Assembly: GCA_001643675.2 (NCBI GenBank)
Contig: LSRY02000066.1
Location: 1-64,000 of the forward strand
Source: Monocercomonoides exilis
Taxonomy: Eukaryota; Preaxostyla; Oxymonadida; Polymastigidae
Reading direction: 5' to 3'
Length of the DNA stretch: 64,000 bases
Below, piece by piece: positions 38,001 through 50,151 of this stretch; within the stretch, counting starts at the first letter, position 1; each line of letters opens with the position of its first letter. The translations under genes and the position numbers were made by a program. The notes under the pieces are model-generated. The model saw only the letters and a list, made by a program, of their open reading frames with translations. It did no database searches and had not been told where the DNA came from.

Positions 38001-40246
38001 ACGAAGACGAAGATGAATATGATGATGGAGATGTTGAAGACGATGGAGATACGAATATTGAGGAAGATATGGAGAAAGAAGGAAAAGATGGAGAGGAAGA
38101 GAAGGAAGGAGAAGAACAACACAAACGCATTGCAAAAGTCAGAAAGCATTCAATAAGCAGAAGAAAACGAAGAATGCTGCTTCGAAGTATTCCGCCTCAC
38201 ATCGCTTTGTTCTGTTGCGATGGAGCAATTCCATCTGAATATCTGCCTTCAAAAAAGGGAATTCAAAACTCTTCTTCTTTCTCTTCCTCTTTGGGAGATT
38301 CATTACCTCTTCAATCAAAAGCTCATTTGCTAAGTGAAGAAAGACAGGATGATGTTATCGGCTTGTCGTCTCGTTTAACCGCACGCATTCAATCCTCTTC
38401 TATTTCTTCTTCTTCTTCTTCTTTCTTTTCTTCAATCAGGCCAAGCTTAGCTGCATCTATCATTCTGTTTGCACTTCAGCCATTCCGCTTCGCCACGTTT
38501 TCTCTCCTTCGTTTTCCTCTCTATTTTTCCAAGTCTCATTTATCAGACCGATTTGATGAAGAAGTGCTTCAGACTCTTCCCTTTTTAGACTCTCTCTCTT
38601 CTCCTGTGCTGCCTTCATTCACCGACCTCCCGTCGCTGGCATTAGCATTGACTCGCACGCCCACTGCACTCACTTTGGAGGAGCTGCATTATCTTCTGTC
38701 TCAGCTGCATCTGCTGGCAGGTGTGGTGATTGCGTCGCAGAAGGAAGGGGAGAACAAGAATGACATCTTCAGAGTGGCTGTGGAGGAGGAGGAGAAGAGG
38801 ATTGTGAAAGAAGAGGAGAGAGAAAACAGATGGAAGGAGAGAAACGGAGTTGTTGGGATGGTTGATGTGGGGCTGAGAACAGGAGAAGAGAAAGAGAAAG
38901 AGAAAAGCGAAAGGAAAAAGATGAAGTCGCACAATTATTTGCATTTGGATAAAGTTCTGATGATGATACGGCCTCTGATTGAAGCAAATGAAAGTGGAGA
39001 AGGCATAACAGAGTTTGTGTCGCTGATGCTGTTTATTTTGCCTTCTCTTCTGCAACACCTCTCATCATTGAGCATGCTTGCGAGGCTGATCAATTCAAAA
39101 CTGGAACAAGACAACAAAAAGAGGCGCAAGCAAAAGGGAAGCAAGAAAATGTCTGTGAAGAATGGTTTGTCGTATCTGCCGAGGGAGATGATTACAAGAA
39201 GAGATCTGAACACGGGGACAGCACGTGTGGATATGCACTTTGGGATTGAAGAGGATGAAGAGAAAGAATGCGAACTGGATGAAAGGCAGATGGGAGAAGA
39301 AGGAGGAGAGTCTTCTTCTTCTTCTTCTACGCAAAAAACAGAAAGGAGAAAGAAAATTAATGGGAAAGAGCAAATAAACTCAAAAAGGAGGTTGATTGAC
39401 GATGATGATGATGGAGAAGAGGAGGAGAATGAAGGCAAAGGAAACAATAGAAATGAAGAAGATGGTTCAGAGAACGAAAAAGAAGATAAAAGCAATGAAC
39501 ATTCTCGCCAAAAACGAGGCAAATTCCAGCAGCTGCTTGAGCTGAATGCAAAAGAGAGGGAAAGCTATGAGTATCAGCAGTCGATGATAGAAGAGTGTGT
39601 TATGTCGATCATCTCTCTTCTGTACACCACATTCACAGACTCAGCTGTGTTGTCTCTGCCTCGAATGCAGATGATCAAGCCAGACACCTCCTTTTCTTCT
39701 TCTCAAATGGCAAGTCACACACAAAGCGATATGGCTGGACTTATGCCTCTTGGATACTCGTTGAATCAAAATAATTCGTCTCTTTCTTCTTCTTCCTCTT
39801 TTTCCTCCTCCTCCTCCTCCTCCTCCTCGTCCTCCTCCTCTTTCTCATCATCATCATCTTCTTCTTCTTCTTCTTTCTTCATTCCTAATCCTTCTGTTAC
39901 ACTTCGCCTTCTTCTTGCTTCTCTATCCGGTTTGCTTCCAAACCCCATTTCACAATCAGTTCCTTCTTCTTCTGAATCATTTTTCAACGTCCCTCTTCTA
40001 CCCACGCCTCATCCAATAAACTCTCCTTTCTTCTTTCCTTCTGTCTACATTTCAAACATCCATCTTCTTCCTTCGCTTCCTTCGCTGTTGTTCTCCACTC
40101 TGCAGGCATTTGAGACAAATGGCTTGTTTTCGCTTCCTTTTCTGTTCAATTCATTTGACATGGCTGTTGACATCTGTCTGCTTGTCAACAAACTTCTGTG
40201 TTTGTCTCCTCAACATTTGATAAAAGATTCTTTTGCTGCTCCATCA

Positions 40247-40277
<31 letters not shown>

Positions 40278-42151
40278 CTTCTTCTTCTTCTTCTTCTTCT
40301 ATGTCTTTATTCAGGTTAAATAATAATTCATCAGCTGAAGCAGCAGCTGTTCTATTCACATCACCTTCACTTCCACAACTTTCCCAATCATTCTTCAAAT
40401 TATTAGAAGAATATCTCAAACATTGCTGGAGTGCCAACGCATCACTGCCTTTCTCTTCTTCCAAAGCAATCCGACCTTCCATTTCTCGTTCAAGTGCTCT
40501 TTATCGGTTGCCTTCTGCTTCTTTGAGTGCTCTGCTCAATTTGTATGCTTCGAGAAGTCCAAACGAATGCCATCTGCTTCTGTCCATTACAACAACACAC
40601 TTCTCAGCATTGGCTAAAGATGTGAAGAGGAGGTTGGAGATGGAAGTGATGGGAGTGGAAACGAAGAGCGGGATGAATGTTGAAGAAGACGATGATGATG
40701 GCAACGACGACGATGAGAAAGAAGAAAGCAATGATGATAACAATGAGGATGAAAGCGATGATAACAGTGATGAAAGCGGAGAAAGCGGAGATGAAATGAA
40801 AAAGAGGAAGAAGAAAAGCAGCAAAAAGAAAAGTAAATCCAATAAAAAATCAAAATCAAAATCCTCTTCGAAGCAAAAGGGACAAATGCAAGAAAGAGAA
40901 TGCGAGTTTGGCACGTTGAATGAAAGCACGATTTATGTGTGGTTTGAGGTGATTATTCGGAGGTTATGCGATCTGATGAAAGGGTTGAAGGCAAAGTTCT
41001 CACCAATTGAAAAAGAAGTCAAAAAGAACGACAGAAAAAACAAGGAAAAAGCATCTGCATCGAAAGAGACTCCGAATGGCTCGTCGTCTTCGCGTGTTCC
41101 CCAGCCAGTGCTCACTTTGTTTGCATCGATGTCTTTGTGCGTGGAAGCGTTCTATTCTCTTTCTGAATGCGCCAAGCTGTTTGGCCTTCCGCAGCTGGTG
41201 CTTCTGTTCTTGCGGTATTCGCGTCTTTTCCTGCATGGATTCCTATTGCTTTTGCCACTTCTGGCAGAAACAGCAAAAGGAGAAGCAGTTTTGGCAGTTG
41301 GAGTGGTTGATTGTCTGCAGTCGGGGATGAAGTTCATTCAGACGCTGATCGATGAAGAGGTGTGGAGGAAAGGGAAAGTGGAGGAGAAAGAGGAAGATGA
41401 AGAGGAGGATGATGAAGAGGAAGAGGAAGAGGAAGAATCAAGCGAGAAAGATGATGATGAATCTGGTAGTCAAAACAGTGAGTCAGAAAAAAGGAAAAAG
41501 AAAAAGAAGAAACAAAAGGAGAAAAAATCCAAAAAGAAATCAAAAAAAGCGAAGAAAAAGGCAAATGAAAAGAAATCGTTAACCTCCGCCACAATCAAGC
41601 AAGCGAAGTGGAGTGTGCTAATACCTGGACTAAGGAAAGAGATGGAGGTGATTGTGCTGAAGACGAAGGAGATTCTGCTTAAACAAGGAGTCGAAGTGAA
41701 GTTTGGGATGGTTTCTATTGGAGATGTGGGAGCACGCAAAGAGAGTCAAACAGGACTTCTGTTCAGGTCAGTTGGAATGGGAAGTACTCATCACTCTTCT
41801 GCTTCAGAGAATAAATCTCGGAAAAAAGCGAGTCATTCTTCTTCATCTTCTTCGTCGTCATCATCATCATCTTCTTCTTCTTCTTCTTCTTCTTCGAAAA
41901 AAGTAATTAAAACTGAGGAAAAAGATAGGCTGTTGCATAGGAAGCGAATTATAAGCAGAGATGATGAGAATAAATATTCAGCAAAAAGAATTACAAAAGA
42001 TGACGAAAGTGACGATGAAAGCGGAGAAGACGATGATAATGACAATGACAATGATAATGAAGAGGAGGAAGGAGAAGGAGAAGGAGGAGAAAGTGCTGAT
42101 AACGAAAGCGAGGAAGAGGAAGAAAGCAGTGACGATGAAAGCAGCTCATAG
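33443..42151 (+). CDS. FANCD2: FANCD2 (Fanconi anaemia D2 protein), four exons, 2,845 aa with low-complexity expansions
   Basis: Chromatin protein that clamps DNA with FANCI during interstrand crosslink repair. Exons are 33443-33572, 33644-33785, 33827-33967 and 34027-42151. Introns are 71, 41 and 59 nt and phases agree throughout, to TAG. Homology includes KFIQLLKNLGLIFEDG and WGTGESVIRMLLNSAKIQKD (N-terminal solenoid), IQLSLKQLSWLD, EIILALPGIASDAIHPVVAE, the FSLQQIEKVF block, TIGVIGVISFVHELS, LRYSRLFLHGFLLLLPLL and KWSVLIPGLRKEMEVI near the C-terminus, followed by the typical acidic tail. Human FANCD2 has about 1,450 residues. The excess is poly-Ser (up to about 23 TTC/TCT-coded Ser at 40245-40302), KEKE and acidic tracts between conserved helices. 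At codon 35672-35674 a Gln lies where the ungapped alignment puts the ubiquitin-acceptor Lys of human FANCD2. RRP42 follows on the same strand after 670 bp. Confidence 0.92.
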
Positions 42152-42821
42152 GAAAAGTTATTCAAATAAATGTTATATTTGGAGATAAGTTGTCAGAATG
42201 AAAGGGATATTCATTTTATGAGAGACATTCAATAAAACATTGGATAACACCTCATTTCAATAGAATAAAATTTTTCAATCATTTCACAATTTTTGTTCAG
42301 TTTAATTTTTTTAAGTTGATAGATGAAGTGCTGTGATCATATTAAAGATAGATTTTGAGCACACTTCAAAAATGAAAATGTTCATACATTTGATAAGAAC
42401 TCCTAATTTCAACACTTTAATTGCTTGAATTTTAGGTATGCTCTGAGCTCACAATTTAAATTTTTTGTAACTCAATAATTGCAAAAATTCAAGCTATTGA
42501 TGAATCTTCTTCTTGTTCGTCTGTTCAGCAAGCAAAAGACATCAAATGATTGTTCAAATAATGTTGAAATAGCTAATTTTTTTCCCATTCTGAATGAACA
42601 ACTTTTCTGTAGTGCTTTTATTTCGAACAATAAGTTTTTTGTATTCATAATAAATTATCCATTCAAATAAAGTATGAAATAACATTTTTTTGAAAAATAA
42701 TAGCAAATGTTTCTTGCAAACAATATCATTTGACATTAATTATTATCTATTTTATCTTTTGTTGAACTCATTTCATTGATCAACCAGTTTCCCCATAATG
42801 TAAATAATTTGTTATTTGTTG
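42152..42821. other. Spacer between FANCD2 and RRP42
   Basis: AT-rich, with no coding or repeat signal beyond short AT-driven ORFs. It must contain the FANCD2 3' end and the RRP42 promoter. Confidence 0.4.
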
Positions 42822-43922
42822 ATGGATATTCTATCTCCAGGAGAACAAATATATATAAAGAATGGACTTTTACAGGGTTGTAGAACAGATGGTCGTTTTC
42901 CAATGGAATTTCGTCCTATACTTGTTGAAACAAATGTTCTTGACCAGTGTTTGGGAAGTTCAAAAGTTAGAATAGGTACACGTCTCGAAGGAACTGAAGC
43001 TATTGTAGGAATCAAGGGGATATTTGAACCTATTAATCCTGAGCTGATTGAAAAAATTGATGAGCACGTTGTTGTTTATCCAGAGGTTGAGGTTTTTGTA
43101 AACTTTGCTCCTGGTGTTGACCTTACTTCTCTGGTTCCAACATCGAGGATTCAGCTTACGGAAAAAAGGTACTTTACCCATTTGAAAAATGACAATGCAT
43201 CTGGCTCAAATGATGGTTCGGAAGCTGCTGAACCACAAGTGAATGTTACAGATAATTTGATAAGTGACCAAGGAACGGTAATTGGAGCAGTTGCTTCTGA
43301 AAAACCTCACGAAGACATTTTTTCTGACTACTTTACAAAACTGTTCAATCCAGCTTGTTTGGGATCATCTTCTGACTCAAAGAGTTCAATGTTTTATCCT
43401 TTATCTGTTTCCAATTGCAAACCGGGGAAATGGAAGTTAAGTGTCGATGTTGTAATTGTTGAATATCATGGATCTTTATTGGACTGCATTTCGATGGCCT
43501 GCCGTTCTGCGTTTTCAACAACTCAATTGCCTTTTATTGATTCAGAAGAAGTATACATGTCTGATTTCATTTCCGTAAAAAATTTACCGCTCACAACGAC
43601 GTGCTACATGATGCCTGCCACGACTCGTTCGTCAGAATCTGCTTCTGCATCCTTAATTAGCAAGACGAATTCTTCTGATCTATTTTTTGATGTTACTCCT
43701 GAAGAAGAAGCCTGTCTTCCTTGCCGCGTTGTGATCTCAGCAAGTGGCGACGGAACAATCAGACAGATGGCAAAGGAAGGAAGTAAAGGAGAAGAACCTC
43801 CGATTTCTCTCTCTGATCTCATGCAAGTCAGAACATCCGCACTTGCAGCGATTAATCAGGTGATTGAACTTGTTGATGGAATGGTTAAGAAAAATCAACA
43901 AAATAAAAACTCATCAGAATAA
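42822..43922 (+). CDS. RRP42: Exosome RNase PH-like subunit RRP42 (EXOSC7)
   Basis: Structural ring subunit of the RNA exosome, which processes and degrades RNA 3'-5'; eukaryotic RRP42 is catalytically inactive. Single exon of 366 aa. The ATG at 42822 was chosen because MDILSPGEQIYIKNGLLQGC then RTDGRFPMEFRPILVETNVL matches the family N-terminus (MSDILS-AE--YI--G---D-R-DGR). Later blocks are GSSKVRIGTRLEGTEAIVGI, VDVVIVEYHGSLLDCISMAC, AFSTTQLPF and LPCRVVISASGDGTIRQMAK. A family insertion between the two halves (about residues 120-190) is enlarged by an acidic linker. It is convergent with the UBL gene at 44662-46800 and may act in the same RNA-decay network as the XRN1-like and EEP proteins here (inference). 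Confidence 0.9.
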   Translation: MDILSPGEQIYIKNGLLQGCRTDGRFPMEFRPILVETNVLDQCLGSSKVRIGTRLEGTEAIVGIKGIFEPINPELIEKIDEHVVVYPEVEVFVNFAPGVDLTSLVPTSRIQLTEKRYFTHLKNDNASGSNDGSEAAEPQVNVTDNLISDQGTVIGAVASEKPHEDIFSDYFTKLFNPACLGSSSDSKSSMFYPLSVSNCKPGKWKLSVDVVIVEYHGSLLDCISMACRSAFSTTQLPFIDSEEVYMSDFISVKNLPLTTTCYMMPATTRSSESASASLISKTNSSDLFFDVTPEEEACLPCRVVISASGDGTIRQMAKEGSKGEEPPISLSDLMQVRTSALAAINQVIELVDGMVKKNQQNKNSSE

Positions 43923-44661
43923 TTTTTAAGCGGCTTCGATATTTTTTTCAAAGTCTTGCAAATATATTCAATCAAATTGTGAATATTTTTGTGATTCAAA
44001 ATGACTACGTTAAAATGTTTTTATTACACAGCTTTCCTGAAAAGTACAATCCAAAGCATTTCACAACAATTTTCTAAACGTTTTCTTGAGAATTGTAAAT
44101 ACAAATTCTGATGTTTCACCGAAGCTACGTATTTCTTTTGTCTTTTGATCGTTGTAATGTTCTTTCTTTGTTCATATCATTCAACTTTTCTGCAATGTTC
44201 TCTTTTACACTTTTTCGAGCCAATGATTTCTCTCATCATCACTTCATCAAAATCTCTCACTTCATCAGAAATGATATTTAAAAGAACTTACTCGCAATTG
44301 GAAATTATTTCTCTTCTTTTTCATTTCAAATTAAAGCAATGATTCTTTGGGAAATAATCAACCAATCAATTTCTTAAGATTCGTCTATTGAAAAAATGAA
44401 AAAAAAGACTTTAAAAAATAAGTTGAATGTGAAGTGAAAAGTTTGTATGAGAATTTAAATTATTAATTATCATAAATGAGATGTTAATATAAAAAACTGC
44501 TTCTTTTTTTCATTCTCCAAATTCTAATAAATACTGCTTCAAACATAAAAATATGAATATTCAAATATTGAATCGTTATTCTCCTATTCACGAAATTCTC
44601 TTTCTAATTTTCTTTTTCATTTCTTTATTTCTTTCTTTATTTATTTATTCGGAAGTATTCT
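43923..44661. other. Convergent intergenic region
   Basis: Between two convergent genes. Very AT-rich, with no feature beyond presumed 3' ends. The T-rich ORF at 44553-45035 on the plus strand largely overlaps the antisense of the UBL gene and is rejected. Confidence 0.4.
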
Positions 44662-46800
44662 TCATGGTGTTTTCGTTTCATTTTCGCTTTTGTTTTCTTC
44701 TTTCTTGTTCTCCTCTGGTTTTTCGTCTTTCTTTTTGTCATCATCTTTTCCTTCGTCCTTCTTCTCTTCTTTTCCTTCTTTTCCTTTCTCTTTGTCTTCT
44801 TTCTCCTTCTTCATCTTTTCTGCCTCTCTCCTTTTCCTGGCTGCAACTTTCTCTGGAAACTTCTTCCTCCAAATCATCAAATACTGCTTTAATCCTTCAG
44901 GCGTCTTTTCCTTCATCAGCTCCATCACCTCCTCAAAATCATCCTCAAAATCTTTTTCCTCTGTGTTCTTGCCATCATCGTCTTCGTCCTCTTCCTCTTC
45001 CTCTCCGTCTTCCTCGTCCTCGTCTCCATACATGATGCCATCTGGCCCATACAGCACAATATCGTCTGCATCGTCGTCAAAGTCCCCTTCGTCCTCCATG
45101 TCGTAGTCTTCGGCTATTCCCCCAAGGCCCATCTGCTGCAGCACATCGTTCAGCGTCTCCTCGTCCATCCCATCTGGAAACTGGTCAAGAAACTTCTGCA
45201 GCTCATCTGCCGCTTTTTTGCCTTTTTTCTTTTTGTCTTTGCGATGGTGCTTGGATTTCTTGGTTTTGTCTTTGCCTTCTTCGGAACTTTCTCCTTTGTC
45301 TTCTTTTTCTTTTTCTTTTCCTTCTTTGTTTTCTACTTTATCATCCTTTTTCTCATTTTCGTCTTTGTTGTCTTCTTTTGTTGCTTTTTCCTCATCTTTC
45401 CCTTCTTTCTCTTTGTCTTCTTTTGACTCCTCCTTTTTCTTCTTTTCTGATTCCTTCTCGCTCTCCTCTTCTTTCTTGTTCTTTTCCTTTTTCTCCTTTT
45501 TCTCTTTTGACGCATCTTTGTCATCTTCTGTTTCGAGTATGATGCCACCAGCATTCGTCTCATCAGACGACTTCATTCGCTTCTCTTCCCCAGGCTTTGT
45601 TTGGCTTTTGTGTGCCTTATCTTTCTTCTCTTTGCTTTTCTTTTCTCCTTCTTCCATCTTTTTGAATAGCAATTCAATGGCTTCTGGACTCAGCTCTCCA
45701 TCTCCATCGACATCAATAAATCCGTCCATCCCATCCGCACTGACAAACACTGGATCTATTTCTTTGCTGTCTGCATCTTCTTCGCTTCCCATGACTTCCT
45801 CGTCGTCATCATCTTCTCCGTTGAAGTCGATATCTTCATCATCACTTTCATCTTCATCTTCATCTTCGTCATCATCGTCATCATCGTCGTCGTCATCGTC
45901 ATCATCGTCGTCATCGTCGTCATCGTCATCGTCATCTTCGTCAGAATCTGAGTCAGAATCGTCGCTTGAGCTCTCTTTCAAATCCAAATCGCTTTCATCT
46001 TCACTTTCGTCGCTTTCTTCATCTTCTTTCCCTTCTTCTTTCTTCTTCTTACTCTTTTCAACATATCGTTTAAAGCTCCTTTTTATGTGAGAGCCTATCA
46101 TCATCTCCGCAAGCGTTCTTTTTGTCTTTACCACTGCAGATGAACCATCTTCGCCTACAGACCAAGGGTTTGCAAATGGGTGAGATTCTGGAAGAGAAAT
46201 GTCATCAGCCTTTTCTGGTGCAGCTTCTTCAATCTTTTCATTCGTATTCTTTTGAACAAGATCACTAATATCTCTTGCGTGGAGCAATTCCTTTAATCTT
46301 TCTTCGCTATATCCATCTTTGAAAAACTCTGGAAATACTTCAAGGATAATTGATTGAAACTCTTCATCCGTTACATGCTCCTTTTTCTTTGGCTTGGGTT
46401 CTGCCCAATTACTTTTAACCGGAGGCTTTATTTTTGCAACCTCTGAAAGTTGCTTGTTTGCGTTTTGCTGTTCGCTTGAAGACGGTATGGATCCAGGACG
46501 ATTCGATTTATTTCGGGAACGGATTAATTGCACTGATGCACCATCGGAAATATCTTTCGTCAAAAAATAAATAGGTAAAAAATTGAACATATGTTAAAAA
46601 TAAAGTTGCTAACTTGCGACAGATAGTGATTGTGCATCTTGGAGTTTCATCCGATTGTATAATAGATTTTGTTCAGAAATTGGTATTTTCTTTTCTTCTT
46701 CAAGTTTTTGTTTAAGATCCCCAACCGTAGAATCTTGAGAAAGAGAAATTTTAGCTATTTCGCCTGCTATAGTTTTTATTGATACTGTTATTGTGCTCAT
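44662..46800 (-). CDS. Ubiquitin-like-domain protein with long acidic and KEKE tracts, unknown function
   Basis: Two exons, 46800-46614 and 46553-44662, with a 60-nt intron (GTTAGC...GAAAG) joining SLSVA to NISDGASVQLIRSR inside the UBL fold; 692 aa. Residues 1 to about 75 form a ubiquitin-like domain (ITVSIKTIAGEIAKISLSQD, then IPISEQNLLYNRMKLQDAQSL), most like the UBL of splicing factor SF3A1 by eye. There follows a folded segment (EHVTDEEFQSIILEVFPEFF), a run of about 25 Asp at 45845-45945, a loop DVDGDGELSPEA that resembles an EF-hand calcium loop but has no Glu at position 12, KEKE stretches, and a second conserved-looking part (LQKFLDQFPDGMDEETLNDV, FEEVMELMKEKTPEGLKQYL). No SURP, UBA or peptidase motif is visible, so I name no orthologue. 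Confidence 0.8.
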
Positions 46801-47380
46801 ATAAAAAGTCTAATTTATTGATTGAAATATTATATGGCAACTTGATCAACATAAAGATTTTCAAAATAAAAGGAAGATTAAAAAAGGAAAAGATGAGATA
46901 TCTAGAGTGTAAAACTCGGCAATGCAAATGAAAAAAAGTGCCCAACAAATAACATACAAAGATAGGAAGGATTTCAAAATATTTTAAAAGATTCTCAAAT
47001 TACAGTTTTCCATTTTCAAATAAACTCCAACAGTCAATGGCAAATTACAATGATTAACCAGAGTTACCCAAACAACCATTTTCACGAAATTCTAAATAGA
47101 CCAATAAAAAAATCATTGTGGATTAAACTCCAAAAGCGTGTGTAACTAAGTCAAAAAAGGAAGTCGAAATGAAGCGACAAAAAGCATTAAACAATAAAAA
47201 CGTAATTTCTGAATGTGTAAGACAATAAATTTGAACAAAGCTCATAAAAAAATACAGATTGAAATACAAAAGTTTTGATACAAGTGAACAAACTTTAAAA
47301 AAAAAAATAATAATAATAATTCTAAAAAATACATAACAATACTTCAATTAAAAACTCAATGTGGAAAAAAAAACCAAGTT
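46801..47380. other. AT-rich spacer, no gene seen
   Basis: Holds the UBL gene promoter and the 3' flank of the transporter gene. Only poly-A/T tracts and AT-driven ORFs are visible. Confidence 0.4.
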
Positions 47381-50151
47381 TCAGATCTTCAGATTGCTCC
47401 CCAGTGACGTGTCGAATAGAAGTGCCATCGCGAGTGAGAGAAGGCCCATCAAGCTGCCAGACACAAGGAGCACCACTGCAATCACCTTTGCCGCTGTACA
47501 GCCAGGTTTGTAGCTTCTGTAGTATGCAATCATCTGCTTGTTCTTCCGATAGCACGAGGGAATGGCTGGGTCGTAGTATCTCTTTGTGGACGTGAATCTC
47601 TTCGCATTGTTCGCAAAGCGCAGATACAGCGCAGAAGGGAACAGGAACATGATCGACACACCAGCAGTAGAGCCCATGATGTCAAACACAAGATTCACTG
47701 TTGGTATGAAGTTGGCTAATATCATCGCAATCGCTGTCAGACATGATCCAATCGCACACGACAAGAACAGCCCATTGGAACAAGGCCCGCAGCACGTGCG
47801 CTGCCCCCACGGCTTCTTCTTCTCCCCACGCGTCACCTCAATCATGTTGGACGACGCGGAGCTTCCAGCTGACGTGTGCACTGTGCTTGTGCTCCCTCCT
47901 TCCATTTGTGCTGGCTCGTATGCTCCTTTCCCTTTTTCTGCTCCTCCGCCGTCTGCTTTCCCTTCCTCTACCTGCACATCTTCTGTCCCTGGCGGAGCCT
48001 CTCCGCCCACAAAGCGGTATTCGTAGTCAAACTCTTCGTTCGATGCTGAGTGTCCACCAAAGATAAGCGCAAACGAAGGGATGGGCAGATAGTGGCTTCT
48101 CTCCACCGTAGCTGTCCTGCCTGTGGGTGGCGGGTAGATGTAGAACTCTTCCTCCAGATTCTCAATGTTGGACTCTTCCAAAGGAGGTGTTTCAATCGGA
48201 TTCCCATTTTCGTCCACAAAAGGAGAGATCGAGCGCTCGCTGGGGGTCGCTGAGGAAGATCGGAAATCGGGCGTGCTGCTTCCGCGTGAAGAAGACAAGA
48301 GAGGCTGCTCCAAGCTGTCTGAAGGAGAGGAAGCCGAGGCTGATGCTGAGAATGACTCCTGAACGGGATCTTCCATGCTTCCTCTATTTCCTTTTCCTCT
48401 TCCTTCTTCTTCTTCTTCTAACTCGTTCGGATTCAGATATGTCATTTCAACTGGAGACTTCATCACAAATTCATGCACATTGCTTCCAACATCAGCAGAT
48501 CCATCATTATTATTGCCTTCTCCAGCCTTCCCTCCTTCCTCACTTCCGTTACCATTACCTTCCTTCTCCATCATCTTCTCCTGCTCCTTCTCATCCAACA
48601 TCAGCTCGTCCTTCTCTCCATCGTTGTCGTCTTTTCCTTCCTCTTCTTCTGGCGCATCTGGATCATCAGCATCCTTCGTTTCTTTGCTCAGTACATTCCA
48701 CTCCTTGTCCTTCTTCATCCTCTCGTCCTCCTCCTCAATCTCCTTCTCCAGTTCAAACAATCTCCCCGTCACCTCTCTCCCACGCCCAATTGGCGTATGC
48801 CTCCCAAAAGACTCTGATTGCGTCCTCAGTTTCCGAAACGGAATGTACGGCTCTGATGTCATCCCTGTCATAACATGCCTTGGAGGAGTCCCTTTTGCTT
48901 CTCCCAGTCCTTCCTGTGCTTTTACACTTTCTCCGCTTCCGCCTCCTGCTTCTCCTGGTCCTTTGCCTTCGCCCTCCTTCTGCTTTTTGTTTTGCCTCAT
49001 TTCCATCAGTTGGGGTGGTTCTATATTTGTCACAATTTGCCTTGTGGTTGCAGTCTTCACTTTGATAAATGTTCGAACTCTTCCTTTGCTGTCTTTTGGC
49101 TGATTCCTTTCAACAATCATCTTTTTAATCATTGATGTAATGTTGATAAGAGCCATACGCGCAGGAAGCATTTGCACTGGATAGCAGAATGTCACAGTTA
49201 TCAAAGAACCACATCGCGCCAGAATGGGTAAAATATCTCGCTCTTGAAACATGGTGAGAATGTTACCAGGAGTTGGGTGAGTAAAGTATTGAGAAGTGAA
49301 ACACATGTAGCCAAACGATCCAGCTGCTATGTAGAAAGTTCCCACTATCAATACTTGCAATATAAGCACCTTTGTCATCGCTGGCTTAGATCTTCCTTTG
49401 TACTCGCTCAACACAAGAGGCACATTCTGATGACAACATGTTGAAAAAATAAGCGTCGAAAAAGTTTGTATAGCTTTAATATTTGTTTGTAGCAGCACTG
49501 GTGGATCTGCTTTTGGGGATCCTTCTGCTGGAATAAAGCAGCGAATGATTATAACAACAATACATAATCCCATTGATATTGTTCCAAGAAATGAAGTAAA
49601 TTTCAAAGCATCAAGACTTCTAAACCATCCTAAAAGTTGAAGGATTGCTATTCCAACAATAAGAATAATGATGAAACGCTCAACAAAAATAGAATCTTCT
49701 GGAACTCCAGCAACTTTAAGAAGAGCAGGAACAAAATCACTGATGAGGATAATGTAAGCCCAAAGGCATCCAAAACAATTCATGAATGTACAAAGTTCAA
49801 CAAGAAATAATCCTCCAAAACCAAAAAGTTTTGCTGCCAACTAAATTTTGAAAGATAACAAAAAAATAAACAATTTAAAGTTCAGCAAACTCCACCAAGT
49901 GAATAGATTCCGCATGCATCTGCAATAACGAGCAAAAAGTACATAGTACAAAACGCAATTAATTCAACAAGTACATTCATGCTAATTGCAAGAACAAGGC
50001 CAGCCTTTGCGTATGCAAGAGGGACACCAAGCATCCCGGCTCCGAGTGTGGAGTTAACCATTGTAAATACAGACATAACAAAATTACCTGTAGGACGCTT
50101 CAATTTGCGCGCCGGAGGAGCTGTATCTCGTCCCTCTTGATTTTTTGTCAT
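47381..50151 (-). CDS. Amino acid/auxin permease-family transporter (SLC38/AVT-like) with large internal loop
   Basis: Membrane transporter for neutral amino acids, probably proton- or sodium-coupled by family. Two exons: 50151-49891 and 49840-47381, with a 50-nt intron (GTTTGC...TTTAG), 906 aa. The start ATG gives MTKNQEGRDTAPPARKLKRP. The first helix follows as SVFTMVNSTLGAGMLGVPLA, the AAAP signature with the unwound G-AG-L-LP-like segment. Further helices: GLFLVELCTFMNCFGCLWAY, FIIILIVGIAILQLLGWF, MGLCIVVIIIRCF, FSTLIFSTCCHQNVPLVLSE, VLILQVLIVGTFYIAAGSFG, then SCAIGSCLTAIAMILANFIP and VIAVVLLVSGSLMGLLSLAM at the end. Between helices lies a hydrophilic insert of about 400 residues (nt about 49025-47830), rich in Glu, Gly and Ser. 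Its 5' end faces the dynamin gene. Confidence 0.88.

Noticed and set aside
41833-42165. Minus-strand poly-Ser ORF opposite the FANCD2 tail
   Set aside because: Antisense of the acidic C-terminal tail, whose position fits FANCD2 homology.
45218-46090. Plus-strand poly-Ser ORF of 290 codons
   Set aside because: Exact antisense of the Asp/Glu/Lys tracts of the UBL protein (GAT/GAC runs read as Ser codons).
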